DNA of 64,000 nucleotides from Massilia sp. BSC265 (GCF_000740675.1 NZ_JPXI01000033.1:186001-250000); one strand, 5' to 3'. Shown: positions 17,202 to 26,785, counted from the stretch's first letter. Notes: generated by a model from the sequence alone, not told the origin. Made by a program: numbers and translations.

Positions 17202-18062
17202 TTAAGCCTTCTGCACGACGGCCGTGCCGGTGCGCTCGAGCGCGACCAGGAAGGCGTCGGCCAGGGTGGCCTTGGTGATCACGTCTTCCAGGTTCACGCC
17301 GAGGTGCACGATGGTCTGGGCGATCTGCGGGCGGATGCCGCTGATGATGCAGTCGGCTCCCATCAGGCGTGCGGCGGCGATGGTCTTCATCAGGTGCTGC
17401 GCCACCAGGGTGTCGACGGTGGGCACGCCGGTGATGTCGATGATGGCGATGATGGCACCGGTGTCGACGATCTTCTGCAGGATGTTTTCCATCACCACCT
17501 GGGTGCGGGCCGAGTCCAGGGTGCCGATCAGCGGCAGCGCCAGGATGCCGTTCCACAGCTTGACCACCGGCGTGGACAGCTCGAGCAGTTCCTGCTGCTG
17601 GCGCACGATGATCTGGTCCTTGGTCTTCTGGAACACTTCGATGGTATACAGGCCCAGCTTGTCGAGCAGGGTGTTGATGGTCCAGGAGGCTGCGGCGACA
17701 CCTTCGTTGTCGCCGTCGAAGCCCTGGCGCAGCCGGCCGAACAGAGGCTGCTTCAGCGAGAAGACGAAGGTGGCGGTCTCGCTCGGGGTGGAGCCGGCCT
17801 TGGCGCGGGTCGAGGAGATTTCGGCCAGCAGGTCGCGCACTTCGTCCCAGGAGCGGTGCTCGATGTTGTCCAGTTCGCCGCTGCGGGAGGCGCTGGCGAA
17901 GGTGGCCAGGAACTGCTGGCAATGGTTGCGCAACTGCTCTTTCGAGCTCGAGGTTCCGCGCACGGTCAGCGCTTCCAGCTGTGCGATCCACTCCGCGCCG
18001 ATGTCGGCCTGGTGTTCCTGGATGAGCTGGCTGATACGGGCGGCGTAATCCTTCGTGGTCAT
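17202..18062 (-). CDS. rsbR: RsbR-like stressosome sensor (RsbRD_N + STAS)
   Basis: A 286-residue cytoplasmic protein. The N-terminal helical part (about 1-150; WIAQLEALTVRGTSSSKEQL, SETATFVFSLKQPLFGRL) fits the RsbRD-type N-terminal domain rather than a globin or LOV sensor. A STAS domain follows (about 163-280). Both regulatory threonines of Bacillus RsbR seem conserved: Thr181 in LPLIGTLDSART and Thr211 in IIDITGVPTVDTLVAQHL. First gene of the operon; a promoter should lie in the AT-rich stretch 18130-18180. What the N-terminal domain senses cannot be read from sequence. Confidence 0.92.
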   Translation of the reverse strand: MTTKDYAARISQLIQEHQADIGAEWIAQLEALTVRGTSSSKEQLRNHCQQFLATFASASRSGELDNIEHRSWDEVRDLLAEISSTRAKAGSTPSETATFVFSLKQPLFGRLRQGFDGDNEGVAAASWTINTLLDKLGLYTIEVFQKTKDQIIVRQQQELLELSTPVVKLWNGILALPLIGTLDSARTQVVMENILQKIVDTGAIIAIIDITGVPTVDTLVAQHLMKTIAAARLMGADCIISGIRPQIAQTIVHLGVNLEDVITKATLADAFLVALERTGTAVVQKA

Positions 18063-18335
18063 CTGTTCGTTTCCTAGTTTTTGGATGGTTGAAGTCGGTG
18101 GGTGCGACGCGGAACACGGGCGTGCAAACCCATCATTACGGAAATAAACAACTATAACACTTATTGCATTAAGGTTATGACACGCTTGTACCGTGCGGTG
18201 TGCGCCATGGCTGTCGAAAGCCGCCCCGTCGATTAACCAGGAAGCAACATATATTACTGCTGAGCGGACCTGCCGGTCGCTCGAATTCGACTACAATGCC
18301 ACGCCCGGCTGTTTTACCGCACTTCCGCCTCATCC

Positions 18336-19535
18336 ATGCCGGGCGCAACATCCTCGAACGAAGATTGGCAGCACGTGGTAGAGAACGCAGTTGGAATGGT
18401 AGCCGGGGTTCGGACGAGCCCAAGGCAGTTTGTCCTGATTAATCTGTTGAAGGGGATCTCGGCACAGCTGATTGTCCTGCATCACCTGGCGTTCTACGGC
18501 CCCATGGCCGACCATGCGCAAGCGATCATGCCGCTCCTTATCGACTGGCTTTACGACCATGCCCGCATCGCCGTGCAGGTCTTCCTGGTCATCGGCGGCT
18601 TCCTGGCCGCCAGGTCGCTATCACCCGCAGGTCTTCCGGGAATACGGTCTCCCGCGCACCTCGTCTGGCGGCGCTATCTCAAGCTGGCCCCGCCCTTTTG
18701 CGTCGCCATGCTGCTGGCCGTCATCGCATCCGCATGGGCCAGCAGCTGGATGACGCACGATTCGATCTCGCCGGCACCGACGATGGCCCAACTGGGCGCC
18801 CATGCGCTGCTGCTGCATGGCGTGCTCGGCATGGAATCCCTGTCGGCGGGCGCCTGGTATGTGGCGATCGACTTCCAGCTCTATGCCTTGATGACCCTGC
18901 TGGCCTGGCTGTCCGGCCACTTGGCCGGAGGACACTCGCCCGGCTGGCTGCTGCCCGGCCTGGTCGTGGCGGGCGTGGGCGCCTCGCTGCTGCATTTCAA
19001 CCTGGACGCGGATTGGGATGTGTGGGCGCCCTATTTCTTCGGCGCCTATGGACTCGGTGCGCTGGCATGGTGGGCGGGCGATCCGGAGCGCCCGCCGCGC
19101 AGCGCCGCCCTGCTGCTGGCCGCAATGCTGTTGCTGCCGTCCCTCGCGTTGATGCTGGAGTTCCGCAGCCGCATTGCGGTGGCGCTGGCCACTGCCTGCG
19201 TGCTGTACCTGTTCGGCCGCTTACGACCGGCCTTCAATGCGGGCAATGCGCTGTCCGCCATCAATTACGCCGGGAAGATCTCGTTTTCGGTCTTCCTCGT
19301 GCACTTCCCGGTCAGCCTGGTCGTCAATGCAGGCTTTACCCGCTTCGTCTCGGAACAAGCGCATGTGCAGGCAGTCGGCATGCTGGTGGCGTGGGTTGCC
19401 AGCCTGCTGGCGGGCGCGGTGTTTTTCCGTTGGGTGGAAACGCCCTTGGGCGATGTGCTCTCACAGTCCCGCCGAGTCGCGGATGCTCCTCTTAGTATGC
19501 CGGTCGCAGCACGACCTCGACACACCGGCCGGTGA
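18336..19535 (+). CDS. Membrane-bound acyltransferase family protein
   Basis: A 399-residue integral membrane protein of the acyltransferase-3 (OafA/NodX-like) family with about ten hydrophobic segments. The N-terminal helix carries LLKGISAQLIVLHHLAFYGP, where the HH pair aligns with the catalytic His region. WYVAIDFQLYALMTLLAW and the late KISFSVFLVHFPVSLVVNAG are also typical. Members O-acylate surface polysaccharides or lipids. No good ribosome-binding site precedes the ATG at 18336; an ATG at 18396 (MVAGVRTSP) is a fair alternative. The 3' end overlaps the convergent lipoprotein gene by 44 nt. Confidence 0.85.
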   Translation: MPGATSSNEDWQHVVENAVGMVAGVRTSPRQFVLINLLKGISAQLIVLHHLAFYGPMADHAQAIMPLLIDWLYDHARIAVQVFLVIGGFLAARSLSPAGLPGIRSPAHLVWRRYLKLAPPFCVAMLLAVIASAWASSWMTHDSISPAPTMAQLGAHALLLHGVLGMESLSAGAWYVAIDFQLYALMTLLAWLSGHLAGGHSPGWLLPGLVVAGVGASLLHFNLDADWDVWAPYFFGAYGLGALAWWAGDPERPPRSAALLLAAMLLLPSLALMLEFRSRIAVALATACVLYLFGRLRPAFNAGNALSAINYAGKISFSVFLVHFPVSLVVNAGFTRFVSEQAHVQAVGMLVAWVASLLAGAVFFRWVETPLGDVLSQSRRVADAPLSMPVAARPRHTGR

Positions 19536-19863
19536 TCCGGTCGATCCTGAAGACCAGCAGTTGTTCCCTGGCCGGGCTACCGTTCGACGATGACTGCCCG
19601 ACCAGGTAGGCAGGATCCTCGAAATCGGCATAGCTGCTGGGCTCGCCCAGCAATAATCTGATCTCGACGACGGACATCCCTACCGGATGATACTTGTCGA
19701 GGAAGGACGACATCATGCAGCCGCGTCCGATCCGGTCTGCCTGCGCCCAGCGTACGCGATCGAAGTCGCACGAGCCCCACTCGAAAAACAGCGCGAACGA
19801 GGTGTTGCCGCCGCAGGCTTGCAGGCACAGCGACAGGCAGAGGACAGGGATCAGGGAACGCAT
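19492..19863 (-). CDS. Small lipoprotein, possibly BamE/SmpA-like fold
   Basis: A 123-residue predicted lipoprotein. The signal peptide MRSLIPVLCLSLCLQAC ends in a lipobox-like LCLQAC, with Gly-Gly after the modified Cys, pointing to outer-membrane retention. The segment GMSVVEIRLLLGEPSSYADF resembles the start of the SmpA/OmlA (BamE) repeat fold, which begins with a helix before a G-x-P turn. Two further Cys pairs may form disulfides. I start at 19863; the frame extends 8 codons upstream. No operon partner. Confidence 0.7.
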   Translation of the reverse strand: MRSLIPVLCLSLCLQACGGNTSFALFFEWGSCDFDRVRWAQADRIGRGCMMSSFLDKYHPVGMSVVEIRLLLGEPSSYADFEDPAYLVGQSSSNGSPAREQLLVFRIDRITGRCVEVVLRPAY

Positions 19864-19955
19864 GCTTGCCCCGCAGAAAGAAGACACTGTCTTACGATTC
19901 TCGGATCATGCTTACCGCACTTCGTTGCGGCGGCTCAAACCGGAATGCCGCGGAA

Positions 19956-19990
19956 ATAAAAAACCGCCAGGCTCACGCACTGGCGGTTTT
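19956..19990 (-). terminator. Rho-independent terminator of pnp
   Basis: On the minus strand AACCGCCA and TGGCGGTT form an 8-bp stem around a 12-nt loop, followed by a T-rich tract (TTTTATTT). It begins 24 nt after the pnp stop codon. Confidence 0.88.
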
Positions 19991-20013
19991 CCTTGGCTTG
20001 AAGCCGCGATCGC

Positions 20014-22116
20014 TTACTGCGCCGCGCCTTCCACCGGATCGGCAGCCTTCATCGACAGCTTCAGGCGGCCGCGCTCGTCGGTCTCGAGGACCTTCACGCG
20101 CACCTGCTGGCCTTCCTTCAGGTAGTCGGCCACGGCGTTGACGCGCTCGTTGGCGATCTGCGAGATGTGCAGCAGGCCGTCCTTGCCCGGCATGACCTGG
20201 ACGATCGCGCCGAAGTCCAGCAGCTTGAGCACGGTGCCGTCGTAGGTCTTGCCCACTTCGACCGAGGCGGTCAGCTCTTCGATGCGGCGCTTGGCTTCCT
20301 GGCCGGCGGCGGCGTCGACCGAGGCGATGGTCACGACGCCTTCGTCGGTGATGTCGATCTGGGTGCCGGTTTCTTCGGTCAGCGCGCGGATGACGGCGCC
20401 GCCCTTGCCGATCACGTCACGGATCTTTTCCGGGTTGATGCGGATGGTGATCAGGCGTGGCGCGAAGTCCGACAGCTCGGTCTTCACGCTCGGCACGGCC
20501 TTCTGCATCTCGGCCAGGATGTGCTGGCGGGCTTCCTTGGCTTGCGCCAGTGCCACCTGCATGATTTCCTTGGTGATGCCCTGGATCTTGATGTCCATCT
20601 GCAGCGCGGTGATGCCTGCCGGGGTACCGGCCACCTTGAAGTCCATGTCGCCCAGGTGGTCTTCGTCACCCAGGATGTCGGTCAGGACCGCGAACTTGCC
20701 GCCTTCCTTGATCAGGCCCATGGCGATGCCGGCGACGTGCGCCTTCATCGGCACGCCGGCGTCCATCAGCGCCAGGCAGCCGCCGCAGACGGAAGCCATC
20801 GACGAGGAACCGTTCGACTCGGTGATTTCCGAAACCAGGCGCACCGAGTAGCTGAACTCTTCCGGCGAAGGGAGAGCTGCGACCAGCGCGCGCTTGGCCA
20901 GGCGGCCGTGGCCGACTTCGCGGCGCTTCGGGGTGCCGACACGGCCGGTTTCGCCGGTGGCGAACGGCGGCATGTTGTAGTGCATCATGAAGTCGTCGGT
21001 GTACTCGCCCATCAGCGCGTCGATCTTCTGGCTGTCGCGCGCGGTGCCCAGGGTGGCCACGACCAGCGCCTGGGTTTCGCCACGGGTGAACAGGGCCGAA
21101 CCGTGGGTACGCGGCAGCACGCCGGTGCGGATCGCGATCGGACGCACGGTGCGGGTGTCGCGGCCGTCGATGCGCGGCTCGCCGTCCAGGATCTGCGATC
21201 GAACAACCTTGGCTTCCATGTCGAACAGGATGTTGCCGACTTCGGCCGCATCGGCTTCGACGCCCTGGGTTGCCAGGCCGGCCATCACTTCAGCCGAGAT
21301 CGACTTCAGCTTCTGCTGGCGCAGCGACTTTTCGCGGGTCTGGTAGGCGTCGCGGATCGCGGCGCCGGCCAGGTCGTTCACGCGGGCGATCAGTTCTTCG
21401 TTCTTCGGCGCCGGGCTCCACTCGACTTCCGGCTTGCCGCCTTCGGCCACCAGGTCGTGGATCGCGTCGATCACGACACGCATCTGCTCATGGCCGAAGA
21501 CGACCGCGCCCAGCATGACTTCTTCCGACAGTTGCTGCGCTTCCGATTCCACCATCAGCACGGCGGTTTCGGTACCGGCGACAACCAGGTCCATCTGCGA
21601 GGTCTTGAGCTGGGTGGTGGTCGGGTTCAGGATGTACTGGCCGTTCGCGTAGCCGACGCGCGCTGCGCCGATCGGGCCGTTGAACGGGATGCCGGCGATG
21701 CACAGCGCAGCCGAGGCGCCGATCATCGACGGGATGTCCGGGTCGATTTCGGGATTGACCGACAGGACGTGGATGATGACCTGGACTTCGTTCAGGTAGC
21801 CTTCCGGGAACAGCGGACGGATCGGACGGTCGATCAGGCGCGAAGTCAGGGTTTCCTTTTCCGAAGGACGGCCTTCGCGCTTGAAGAAGCCGCCCGGGAT
21901 CTTACCGGCTGCGTACGTTTTCTCCATGTAGTCGACGGTCAGCGGGAAGAAATCCTGGCCCGGCTTGGCGTCCTTCTTGGCGACCACGGTTGCCAGGATG
22001 ACAGTATCTTCGACCGACACGACGACGGCGCCGCTTGCCTGGCGCGCGATTTCACCCGTCTCCAGGGTGACCGTGTGTTGACCGTACTGGAAGGTTTTCG
22101 TAACTTTGTTAAACAT
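20014..22116 (-). CDS. pnp: Polyribonucleotide nucleotidyltransferase (PNPase)
   Basis: A 700-residue phosphorolytic 3'-5' exoribonuclease, a trimer and degradosome component. Two RNase PH domains are clear: the first includes [20 protein letters not shown], the second [19 protein letters not shown] and [16 protein letters not shown] with active-site acidic residues. A KH domain ([20 protein letters not shown], about 560-610) and an S1 domain ([20 protein letters not shown], about 625-690) follow. Length is as expected. It lies downstream of rpsO as in most proteobacteria, with a terminator hairpin between them, so expression is likely by partial readthrough plus a local promoter. Confidence 0.97.
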   Translation of the reverse strand: MFNKVTKTFQYGQHTVTLETGEIARQASGAVVVSVEDTVILATVVAKKDAKPGQDFFPLTVDYMEKTYAAGKIPGGFFKREGRPSEKETLTSRLIDRPIRPLFPEGYLNEVQVIIHVLSVNPEIDPDIPSMIGASAALCIAGIPFNGPIGAARVGYANGQYILNPTTTQLKTSQMDLVVAGTETAVLMVESEAQQLSEEVMLGAVVFGHEQMRVVIDAIHDLVAEGGKPEVEWSPAPKNEELIARVNDLAGAAIRDAYQTREKSLRQQKLKSISAEVMAGLATQGVEADAAEVGNILFDMEAKVVRSQILDGEPRIDGRDTRTVRPIAIRTGVLPRTHGSALFTRGETQALVVATLGTARDSQKIDALMGEYTDDFMMHYNMPPFATGETGRVGTPKRREVGHGRLAKRALVAALPSPEEFSYSVRLVSEITESNGSSSMASVCGGCLALMDAGVPMKAHVAGIAMGLIKEGGKFAVLTDILGDEDHLGDMDFKVAGTPAGITALQMDIKIQGITKEIMQVALAQAKEARQHILAEMQKAVPSVKTELSDFAPRLITIRINPEKIRDVIGKGGAVIRALTEETGTQIDITDEGVVTIASVDAAAGQEAKRRIEELTASVEVGKTYDGTVLKLLDFGAIVQVMPGKDGLLHISQIANERVNAVADYLKEGQQVRVKVLETDERGRLKLSMKAADPVEGAAQ

Positions 22117-22220
22117 GGGTAATCCCTTTCTATTTGCCGACAGATTTTCAGGAGCTGTCGTTCACCTCACCACGGGCGGCTCTTACAATCCGCCTTTAAC
22201 TCAACAACAACGAAGAACGA

Positions 22221-22262
22221 AAACAAAAAATGCCCGCGACAGCTATCTGGCGCAGGCATTTC
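22221..22262 (-). terminator. Terminator between rpsO and pnp
   Basis: On the minus strand AAATGCCTGCGCCAG and CTGTCGCGGGCATTT form a long stem with two mismatches and a short loop, followed by TTTGTTTTCG. It lies about 26 nt after the rpsO stop and corresponds to the known rpsO-pnp intercistronic position in other proteobacteria. It could also be an RNase III target in the pnp leader. Confidence 0.8.
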
Positions 22263-22287
22263 GTGACGAAATCGTCTTGACCAACGA

Positions 22288-22557
22288 TTACTTACGCAGG
22301 CCGAGCTTGGCGATCAGGTCGCGGTAACGGTTTGCGTCTTTGCGCTTCAGGTATGCCAGCAGGCTCTTGCGGCGGTTAACCATCATGATCAGGCCACGAC
22401 GCGAGTGGTGATCTTTCTGGTGTGCCTTGAAGTGGCCGTTCAGCTCGTTGATGCGTGCGGTCAGCAGTGCGACCTGGACTTCCGGCGAACCGGTATCGTT
22501 CTGGCCACGTGCGTTGTCCGCGATGATCGCGGCTTTGTTGATGTTTTCTACGGTCAT
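22288..22557 (-). CDS. rpsO: 30S ribosomal protein S15
   Basis: An 89-residue S15, which binds the central domain of 16S rRNA early in 30S assembly. The family signature is plain: [20 protein letters not shown], then [20 protein letters not shown] and [20 protein letters not shown]. The length is standard. The ATG at 22557 follows AAAGGT; the open frame continues upstream for 39 codons but has no support. In other bacteria S15 represses its own translation by binding its leader; no clear pseudoknot was checked here. Confidence 0.97.
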   Translation of the reverse strand: MTVENINKAAIIADNARGQNDTGSPEVQVALLTARINELNGHFKAHQKDHHSRRGLIMMVNRRKSLLAYLKRKDANRYRDLIAKLGLRK

Positions 22558-22734
22558 GATGTTACCTTTCACATGCGGTGCATGAGTCGAAACCCAGCGC
22601 ACCGTGATTGACGAATTACCTGCCCCAAAACGGACAGACCCGCCAGTATAGGGGAAAACTGGGCGTGCGGCCACTGTTTGCGTCGCCGGGATGGTGGATC
22701 ATGGGGGTTTTTGAGGCATTTGGAGGCTCGAATA

Positions 22735-23235
22735 ATGAACAAATTGATCAGATTTGCAACATTCGTGGCGCTCGTCATGCTCGGCGGCTGCGCCGGCATG
22801 CTGCGCGAGGCGCCCAGCATTGGCGATCCGGAAGACCTGGTGCAGAAGAAGATGGGCCTGCCCACCAGCATCTATGGCGCCGGCAACGACCGCATCTTCG
22901 AGTACGCCACCGGGCCGATGGGCCAGCGCACCTGGATGGCGCGCATCGGGGCGGATGGGCGGCTGGTGTCCTACGAGCAGGTGCTGACCGGGGAGAAGTT
23001 CGCGACCATCAAGGTAGACGCCGCCACCAAGGAAGAGGTGCTGCGCACCATCGGGCGACCGGCCGAGCGTTCCTATGTCGGCCTGAAGGACTACGAGGTG
23101 TGGTCCTACCGCTACAAGGAGGCGGGGGTGTGGAACTCGATGATGCACGTCCACTTCGACCAGCAGGGGATCGTGCGGCAGATGCTGAACGGGCCGGATC
23201 CGATGTATGAGCCGAGGGACAGGATGGGGTGGTAA
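22735..23235 (+). CDS. Predicted lipoprotein, SmpA/OmlA-like
   Basis: A 166-residue lipoprotein with signal MNKLIRFATFVALVMLGGC and lipobox LGGC. Two successive segments of similar pattern (GDPEDLVQKKMGLPTSIYG and TKEEVLRTIGRPAERSYVG) each end in a beta hairpin (FEYATGPMGQRTWMARIG; WSYRYKEAGVWNSMMHVHFD). This suggests a tandem of two BamE-like alpha-beta-beta units. GGAGG precedes the ATG at 22735; the frame is open 19 codons further up, but without a ribosome-binding site or signal. Outer-membrane location likely; function unknown. Confidence 0.8.
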   Translation: MNKLIRFATFVALVMLGGCAGMLREAPSIGDPEDLVQKKMGLPTSIYGAGNDRIFEYATGPMGQRTWMARIGADGRLVSYEQVLTGEKFATIKVDAATKEEVLRTIGRPAERSYVGLKDYEVWSYRYKEAGVWNSMMHVHFDQQGIVRQMLNGPDPMYEPRDRMGW

Positions 23236-23240
23236 GGAAC

Positions 23241-23267
23241 GCCGACCCCGGCACGGCCGGGATCGGC
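23241..23267. terminator. GC-rich hairpin between convergent genes
   Basis: GCCGACCCCGGC and GCCGGGATCGGC pair with one mismatch around a 3-nt loop. It sits between the stop codons of the lipoprotein gene (plus) and leuA (minus), and may act in both directions. No T-run follows on either strand, so intrinsic termination is uncertain. Confidence 0.4.
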
Positions 23268-23283
23268 AGGCACGGGCCGGCGC

Positions 23284-24852
23284 CTACACGCCCTGGGGAT
23301 TGACGCGTTCGACCTTCGAGTGCAGCTTGTTCAGCCCCGACAGGTAGGCCTTGGCCGAGGCCACGATGATGTCCGGATCCGCCCCCACGCCGTTCACGAT
23401 CCGCCCCGAGTGCGACAGGCGAATGGTGACCTCGCCCTGCGACTGCGGCCCGTTGCTGATCGCGTTAATCGAAAACAGCACCTGCTCCGCTCCGCTCTTG
23501 ACGACGCTCTCGATCGCGCCGATCACCGCATCCACCGGCCCGTCGCCCGAGGACTCGGCCGACACTTCCCTGCCGTCCACCGCGAACACGACGCGCGCAT
23601 GCGGCAGCTCGCCGGTTTCCGAACGCTGCGCCAGCGACACCAGGCGGTAGGTCTCCCCCTCCTGCGCATGATCCTCGGCGGACACCAGGGCCATGATGTC
23701 CTCATCAAAAATCTCGGCCTTGCGGTCGGCCAGCTCCTTGAAGCGCGCAAAAGCCGCGTTCACCTCGGCCTCCGATTCCAGCTCGATCCCCAGCTCCTGC
23801 AGGCGCGACTTGAAGGCATTGCGGCCCGACAACTTGCCCAGCACGATCTTGTTGGCGGTCCAGCCCACGTCTTCGGCGCGCATGATCTCGTAGGTCTCGC
23901 GCGCCTTCAGGATGCCGTCCTGGTGGATGCCCGAGGCGTGGGCAAACGCATTGGCGCCCACCACCGCCTTGTTCGGCTGCACCGCGAAGCCCGTGATCTG
24001 CGAGACCATCTTGGAGGCCGGCACGATCTGCGTGGTGTCGATGCCGACCATCAGGTTGAAGTAATCGTGGCGGGTGCGCAGCGCCATCACGACCTCTTCC
24101 AGCGAGGTATTCCCTGCCCGCTCGCCCAGGCCGTTGATGGTGCATTCGATCTGGCGCGCGCCGCCGATGGCCACGCCGGCCAGCGAGTTGGCCACCGCCA
24201 GGCCCAGGTCGTTGTGGCAGTGCACCGACCAGATGGCCTTGTCCGAGTTCGGCACGCGCTCGCGCAGGCGGCGGATGCGTTCGCCGAACTGTTCGGGCAC
24301 CGCGTAGCCCACCGTGTCGGGAAAGTTGATGGTGGTCGCGCCTTCGGCAATGACGGCTTCCAGCACGCGGCACAGGAATTCCTCGTCCGAGCGGCTGCCG
24401 TCCTCGGGCGAGAATTCGATGTCGTCGGTATGGTTGCGCGCGTAGCGGATGGCGAGTTTCGCCTGCTCCAGCACCTGCTCGGGTTCCATGCGCAGCTTCA
24501 TCTGCATGTGCAGCGGAGAGGTCGCGATGAAGGTGTGGATGCGCTTGCGCGCGGCCGGAGCAAGCGCCTCGGCGGCGCGGGCGATGTCGCGGTCGTTGGC
24601 GCGCGACAGGGAACAGATGGTGGATTCGCGTACCGCGCTTGAAATCGCACGGATCGCTTCGAAGTCGCCGGGCGAGGCCGCCGCGAAACCGGCTTCGATG
24701 ACGTCCACCCGCAGGCGCTCGAGCTGGCGCGCGATGCGCACCTTCTCGTCCCGGGTCATGGAGGCGCCGGGCGATTGCTCGCCGTCGCGCAGGGTGGTGT
24801 CGAAAATGATGAGACGCGAAGTGTCAGGCTTCAGGTCAGGCAAGGTGGACAT
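23284..24852 (-). CDS. leuA: 2-isopropylmalate synthase
   Basis: A 522-residue enzyme condensing acetyl-CoA with 2-oxoisovalerate, the first committed step of leucine synthesis. The HMGL-like TIM barrel begins [18 protein letters not shown] and includes the metal-binding [17 protein letters not shown] and ASGIHQDG. The C-terminal 130 residues form the LeuA allosteric domain that binds leucine. The start at 24852 has GGAG six bases ahead; the ATG at 24864 lies at the ribosome-binding site itself and is rejected. It follows pssA by 61 nt on the same strand, as in other Burkholderiales. Confidence 0.96.
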   Translation of the reverse strand: MSTLPDLKPDTSRLIIFDTTLRDGEQSPGASMTRDEKVRIARQLERLRVDVIEAGFAAASPGDFEAIRAISSAVRESTICSLSRANDRDIARAAEALAPAARKRIHTFIATSPLHMQMKLRMEPEQVLEQAKLAIRYARNHTDDIEFSPEDGSRSDEEFLCRVLEAVIAEGATTINFPDTVGYAVPEQFGERIRRLRERVPNSDKAIWSVHCHNDLGLAVANSLAGVAIGGARQIECTINGLGERAGNTSLEEVVMALRTRHDYFNLMVGIDTTQIVPASKMVSQITGFAVQPNKAVVGANAFAHASGIHQDGILKARETYEIMRAEDVGWTANKIVLGKLSGRNAFKSRLQELGIELESEAEVNAAFARFKELADRKAEIFDEDIMALVSAEDHAQEGETYRLVSLAQRSETGELPHARVVFAVDGREVSAESSGDGPVDAVIGAIESVVKSGAEQVLFSINAISNGPQSQGEVTIRLSHSGRIVNGVGADPDIIVASAKAYLSGLNKLHSKVERVNPQGV

Positions 24853-24913
24853 GCAGGGCTCCATTCACTAAATCATGTTTAGCGGGCGCCCTGCCCCGAC
24901 CCGAAGGTCCGCG

Positions 24914-25783
24914 CTAGCGGCGCACGCCGTCCTCCGGCTCGTCGTCGTCGAGCGGGATGATGCTCACCGGCTTGCCCTTGGCTGCGCGCCAGGCGAACAC
25001 GGCATACCCCGACAAGCCGTAAATCACAAAAATCGGCCACAGGACTTTCGGCGGGTCGATCGCCAGCAGCGCGAAGCCGAGGGCAATCAGGAACACCACG
25101 ATGAACGGCACCGACTTGCGGAAGTTCACGTCCTTGAAGCTGTAAAACGGTACGTTCGACACCATCGTCAAGCCGGCGAACACCGCCAGGCCCCAGCTCA
25201 CCCAGTCCACCTGGCGCGAGCTGACATTGATGTCCGGGTCGGTCATCATCATGATGAAGCCGACGATCAGCGCCGCCGCCGCCGGGCTCGGCAAGCCCTG
25301 GAAGAAGCGCTTGTCCACCACCTGGATATTGGTGTTGAAGCGTGCCAGGCGCAGCGCGGCCCCCGCGCAATAAATGAAGGCCGCGATCCAGCCCAGCTTG
25401 CCAAGGCCGCGCAGCGACCATTCATAAATCACCAGCGCCGGCGCCGCACCAAACGAAACCATGTCCGACAAGGAGTCGTACTGCGCGCCGAACTCCGACT
25501 GGGTATTGGTCAGCCGTGCAATCCGGCCGTCCAGCCCGTCGAGGATCATCGCGATGAACACCGCCCAGCACGCGTGCTCGAAGCGCTGGTTCATCGCCAT
25601 GACGATCGCGTAGAAGCCGCAGAACAGCGCGCCGGTCGTGAACGCGTTCGGCAGCAGGTAGATGCCGCGGCCGCGCTCGCCTTGGACACGGTCTTCCGCC
25701 CGGCGCCCGAAGCGTTTCAAGCGGGAAAATCGTGGCGCCTTGGGCGCCGCTCCAGGTACTCGGCGTCGTGGGAAATTGGGCAT
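24914..25783 (-). CDS. pssA: CDP-diacylglycerol-serine O-phosphatidyltransferase
   Basis: A 289-residue inner-membrane enzyme making phosphatidylserine from CDP-diacylglycerol and serine, the route to phosphatidylethanolamine. The CDP-alcohol phosphotransferase signature D-x2-DG-x2-AR-x8-G-x3-D-x3-D is intact (DGLDGRIARLTNTQSEFG, then AQYDSLSD). About seven or eight hydrophobic segments follow a basic N-terminus. This is the type II, integral-membrane form and not the E. coli peripheral enzyme. It sits between the SIMPL-domain gene and leuA. Confidence 0.94.
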   Translation of the reverse strand: MPNFPRRRVPGAAPKAPRFSRLKRFGRRAEDRVQGERGRGIYLLPNAFTTGALFCGFYAIVMAMNQRFEHACWAVFIAMILDGLDGRIARLTNTQSEFGAQYDSLSDMVSFGAAPALVIYEWSLRGLGKLGWIAAFIYCAGAALRLARFNTNIQVVDKRFFQGLPSPAAAALIVGFIMMMTDPDINVSSRQVDWVSWGLAVFAGLTMVSNVPFYSFKDVNFRKSVPFIVVFLIALGFALLAIDPPKVLWPIFVIYGLSGYAVFAWRAAKGKPVSIIPLDDDEPEDGVRR

Positions 25784-25792
25784 AGTGGTCCG

Positions 25793-25821
25793 TCAAAAAA
25801 ATAATGCTGTTGTCAGCATTA
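25793..25821 (-). terminator. Rho-independent terminator after the SIMPL-domain gene
   Basis: On the minus strand TAATGCTG and CAGCATTA form a perfect 8-bp stem with an ACAA loop followed by seven T. It lies 10 nt upstream of the pssA start, so it should separate the SIMPL gene from pssA. Confidence 0.85.
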
Positions 25822-25846
25822 TAAAGGCGGGAACCCCCTGTTTGCG

Positions 25847-25870
25847 AATGATCACTGCTGTGTGATCATT
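25847..25870 (-). terminator. Perfect inverted repeat at the SIMPL-domain gene stop codon
   Basis: AATGATCAC and GTGATCATT form a 9-bp perfect stem with a 6-nt loop, overlapping the TAA stop by one base. No T-run follows. Together with the terminator 25 nt further on it forms a tandem 3' hairpin pair, possibly for mRNA protection. Confidence 0.5.
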
Positions 25871-26640
25871 TACTTGAAGCGCACCTTTCCCACGAGACGC
25901 ATTTGGAGCGTGGTTTCTCCCGGTTCAAAGCTCGGTTCCGGCATCTGGTCGGCCGCTTCCTTCATTGCGCTGGCCCGCATCATCATCGGCGCTCCCGCTG
26001 CCTGGTTATCGCCCGCATAGTTGCCGGAACCCTCGAAATCGACAGTGTCGAGTACTGCCTCGGCAGGCTTGCGTCCCATCGCGCCGGCGATCGAGACGAT
26101 GCGTTCGTTCAGGTTGCGGTAGGTCGCGGCGATGCGCTGGTCATCGAGGCGCTTCTCCAGTTCCGGGCTCAATCCGAAGCTCACGTTGTTAATCTGCAGA
26201 ACTTTCTGGGCTGCGGCGGCGGTCTTCGGCAGGTCTGCCAGGTTCGTGGTCTTCACCTCGAGATACTGGCCGACGCGCCAGGCGATCGGCACCGGCTTTA
26301 CCGGCGTGCGCGTGATCGGCTGCGGCATCGGCGGTACTTCCGGGTACACCGGGTAGGTGTAGTAGCCCATCGTCTTCAGCTCGGCCTTCGGATCGGCGCG
26401 GCGCACGATCTCGGTTCCCTCCTTCATCTTGCGGTTCACGCGTGCCGCAGCGGCATTCTTGTCCTTGTCATGCTCTTCGACCGCAAAGGTGACGGTGGCC
26501 TGGTCGTTGGCATGCTTCACCTCGCCGAAGGCCGGGACCACGACCAGCGTGCCGGTTGTGGACGGGGCGGTCTGCGCCTGGGCCTGGGTGTGGAAGGCCA
26601 GCACCAGGGCGGCGGCGACGAGCGTTTTGGAAATCTTCAT
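25870..26640 (-). CDS. SIMPL (DUF541) domain periplasmic protein
   Basis: A 256-residue exported protein with signal peptide MKISKTLVAAALVLAFHTQAQA. The mature part shows the SIMPL pattern: LVVVPAFGEVKHANDQATVT, a helix with AAAARVNRKMKEG, and the repeated beta-alpha-beta arrangement (YLEVKTTNLADLPKTAAAAQ, INNVSFGLSPELEKRL). Relatives include BP26 of Brucella and E. coli YggE, the latter linked to oxidative stress; the mechanism is unknown. It lies between ilvC and pssA, where no such gene is needed for either pathway. Confidence 0.85.
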   Translation of the reverse strand: MKISKTLVAAALVLAFHTQAQAQTAPSTTGTLVVVPAFGEVKHANDQATVTFAVEEHDKDKNAAAARVNRKMKEGTEIVRRADPKAELKTMGYYTYPVYPEVPPMPQPITRTPVKPVPIAWRVGQYLEVKTTNLADLPKTAAAAQKVLQINNVSFGLSPELEKRLDDQRIAATYRNLNERIVSIAGAMGRKPAEAVLDTVDFEGSGNYAGDNQAAGAPMMMRASAMKEAADQMPEPSFEPGETTLQMRLVGKVRFK

Positions 26641-26785
26641 TTTTGTTCTCCAGTAAAAGTCAGCAATTCAAGCGCTTGCCCGCATGACTTATACGATACC
26701 GGTCCAGCAACTTCCATCGTGATTTTGTAATGGATCGTTGCAACTGAGCGGCTGGAGTAACAGGTGTCGCGATTTGTCGCTTTTT

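Noticed and set aside
20167..22122. Plus-strand open frame of 651 codons opposite pnp
   Set aside because: Exact antisense of a universally conserved gene and no recognisable motif.
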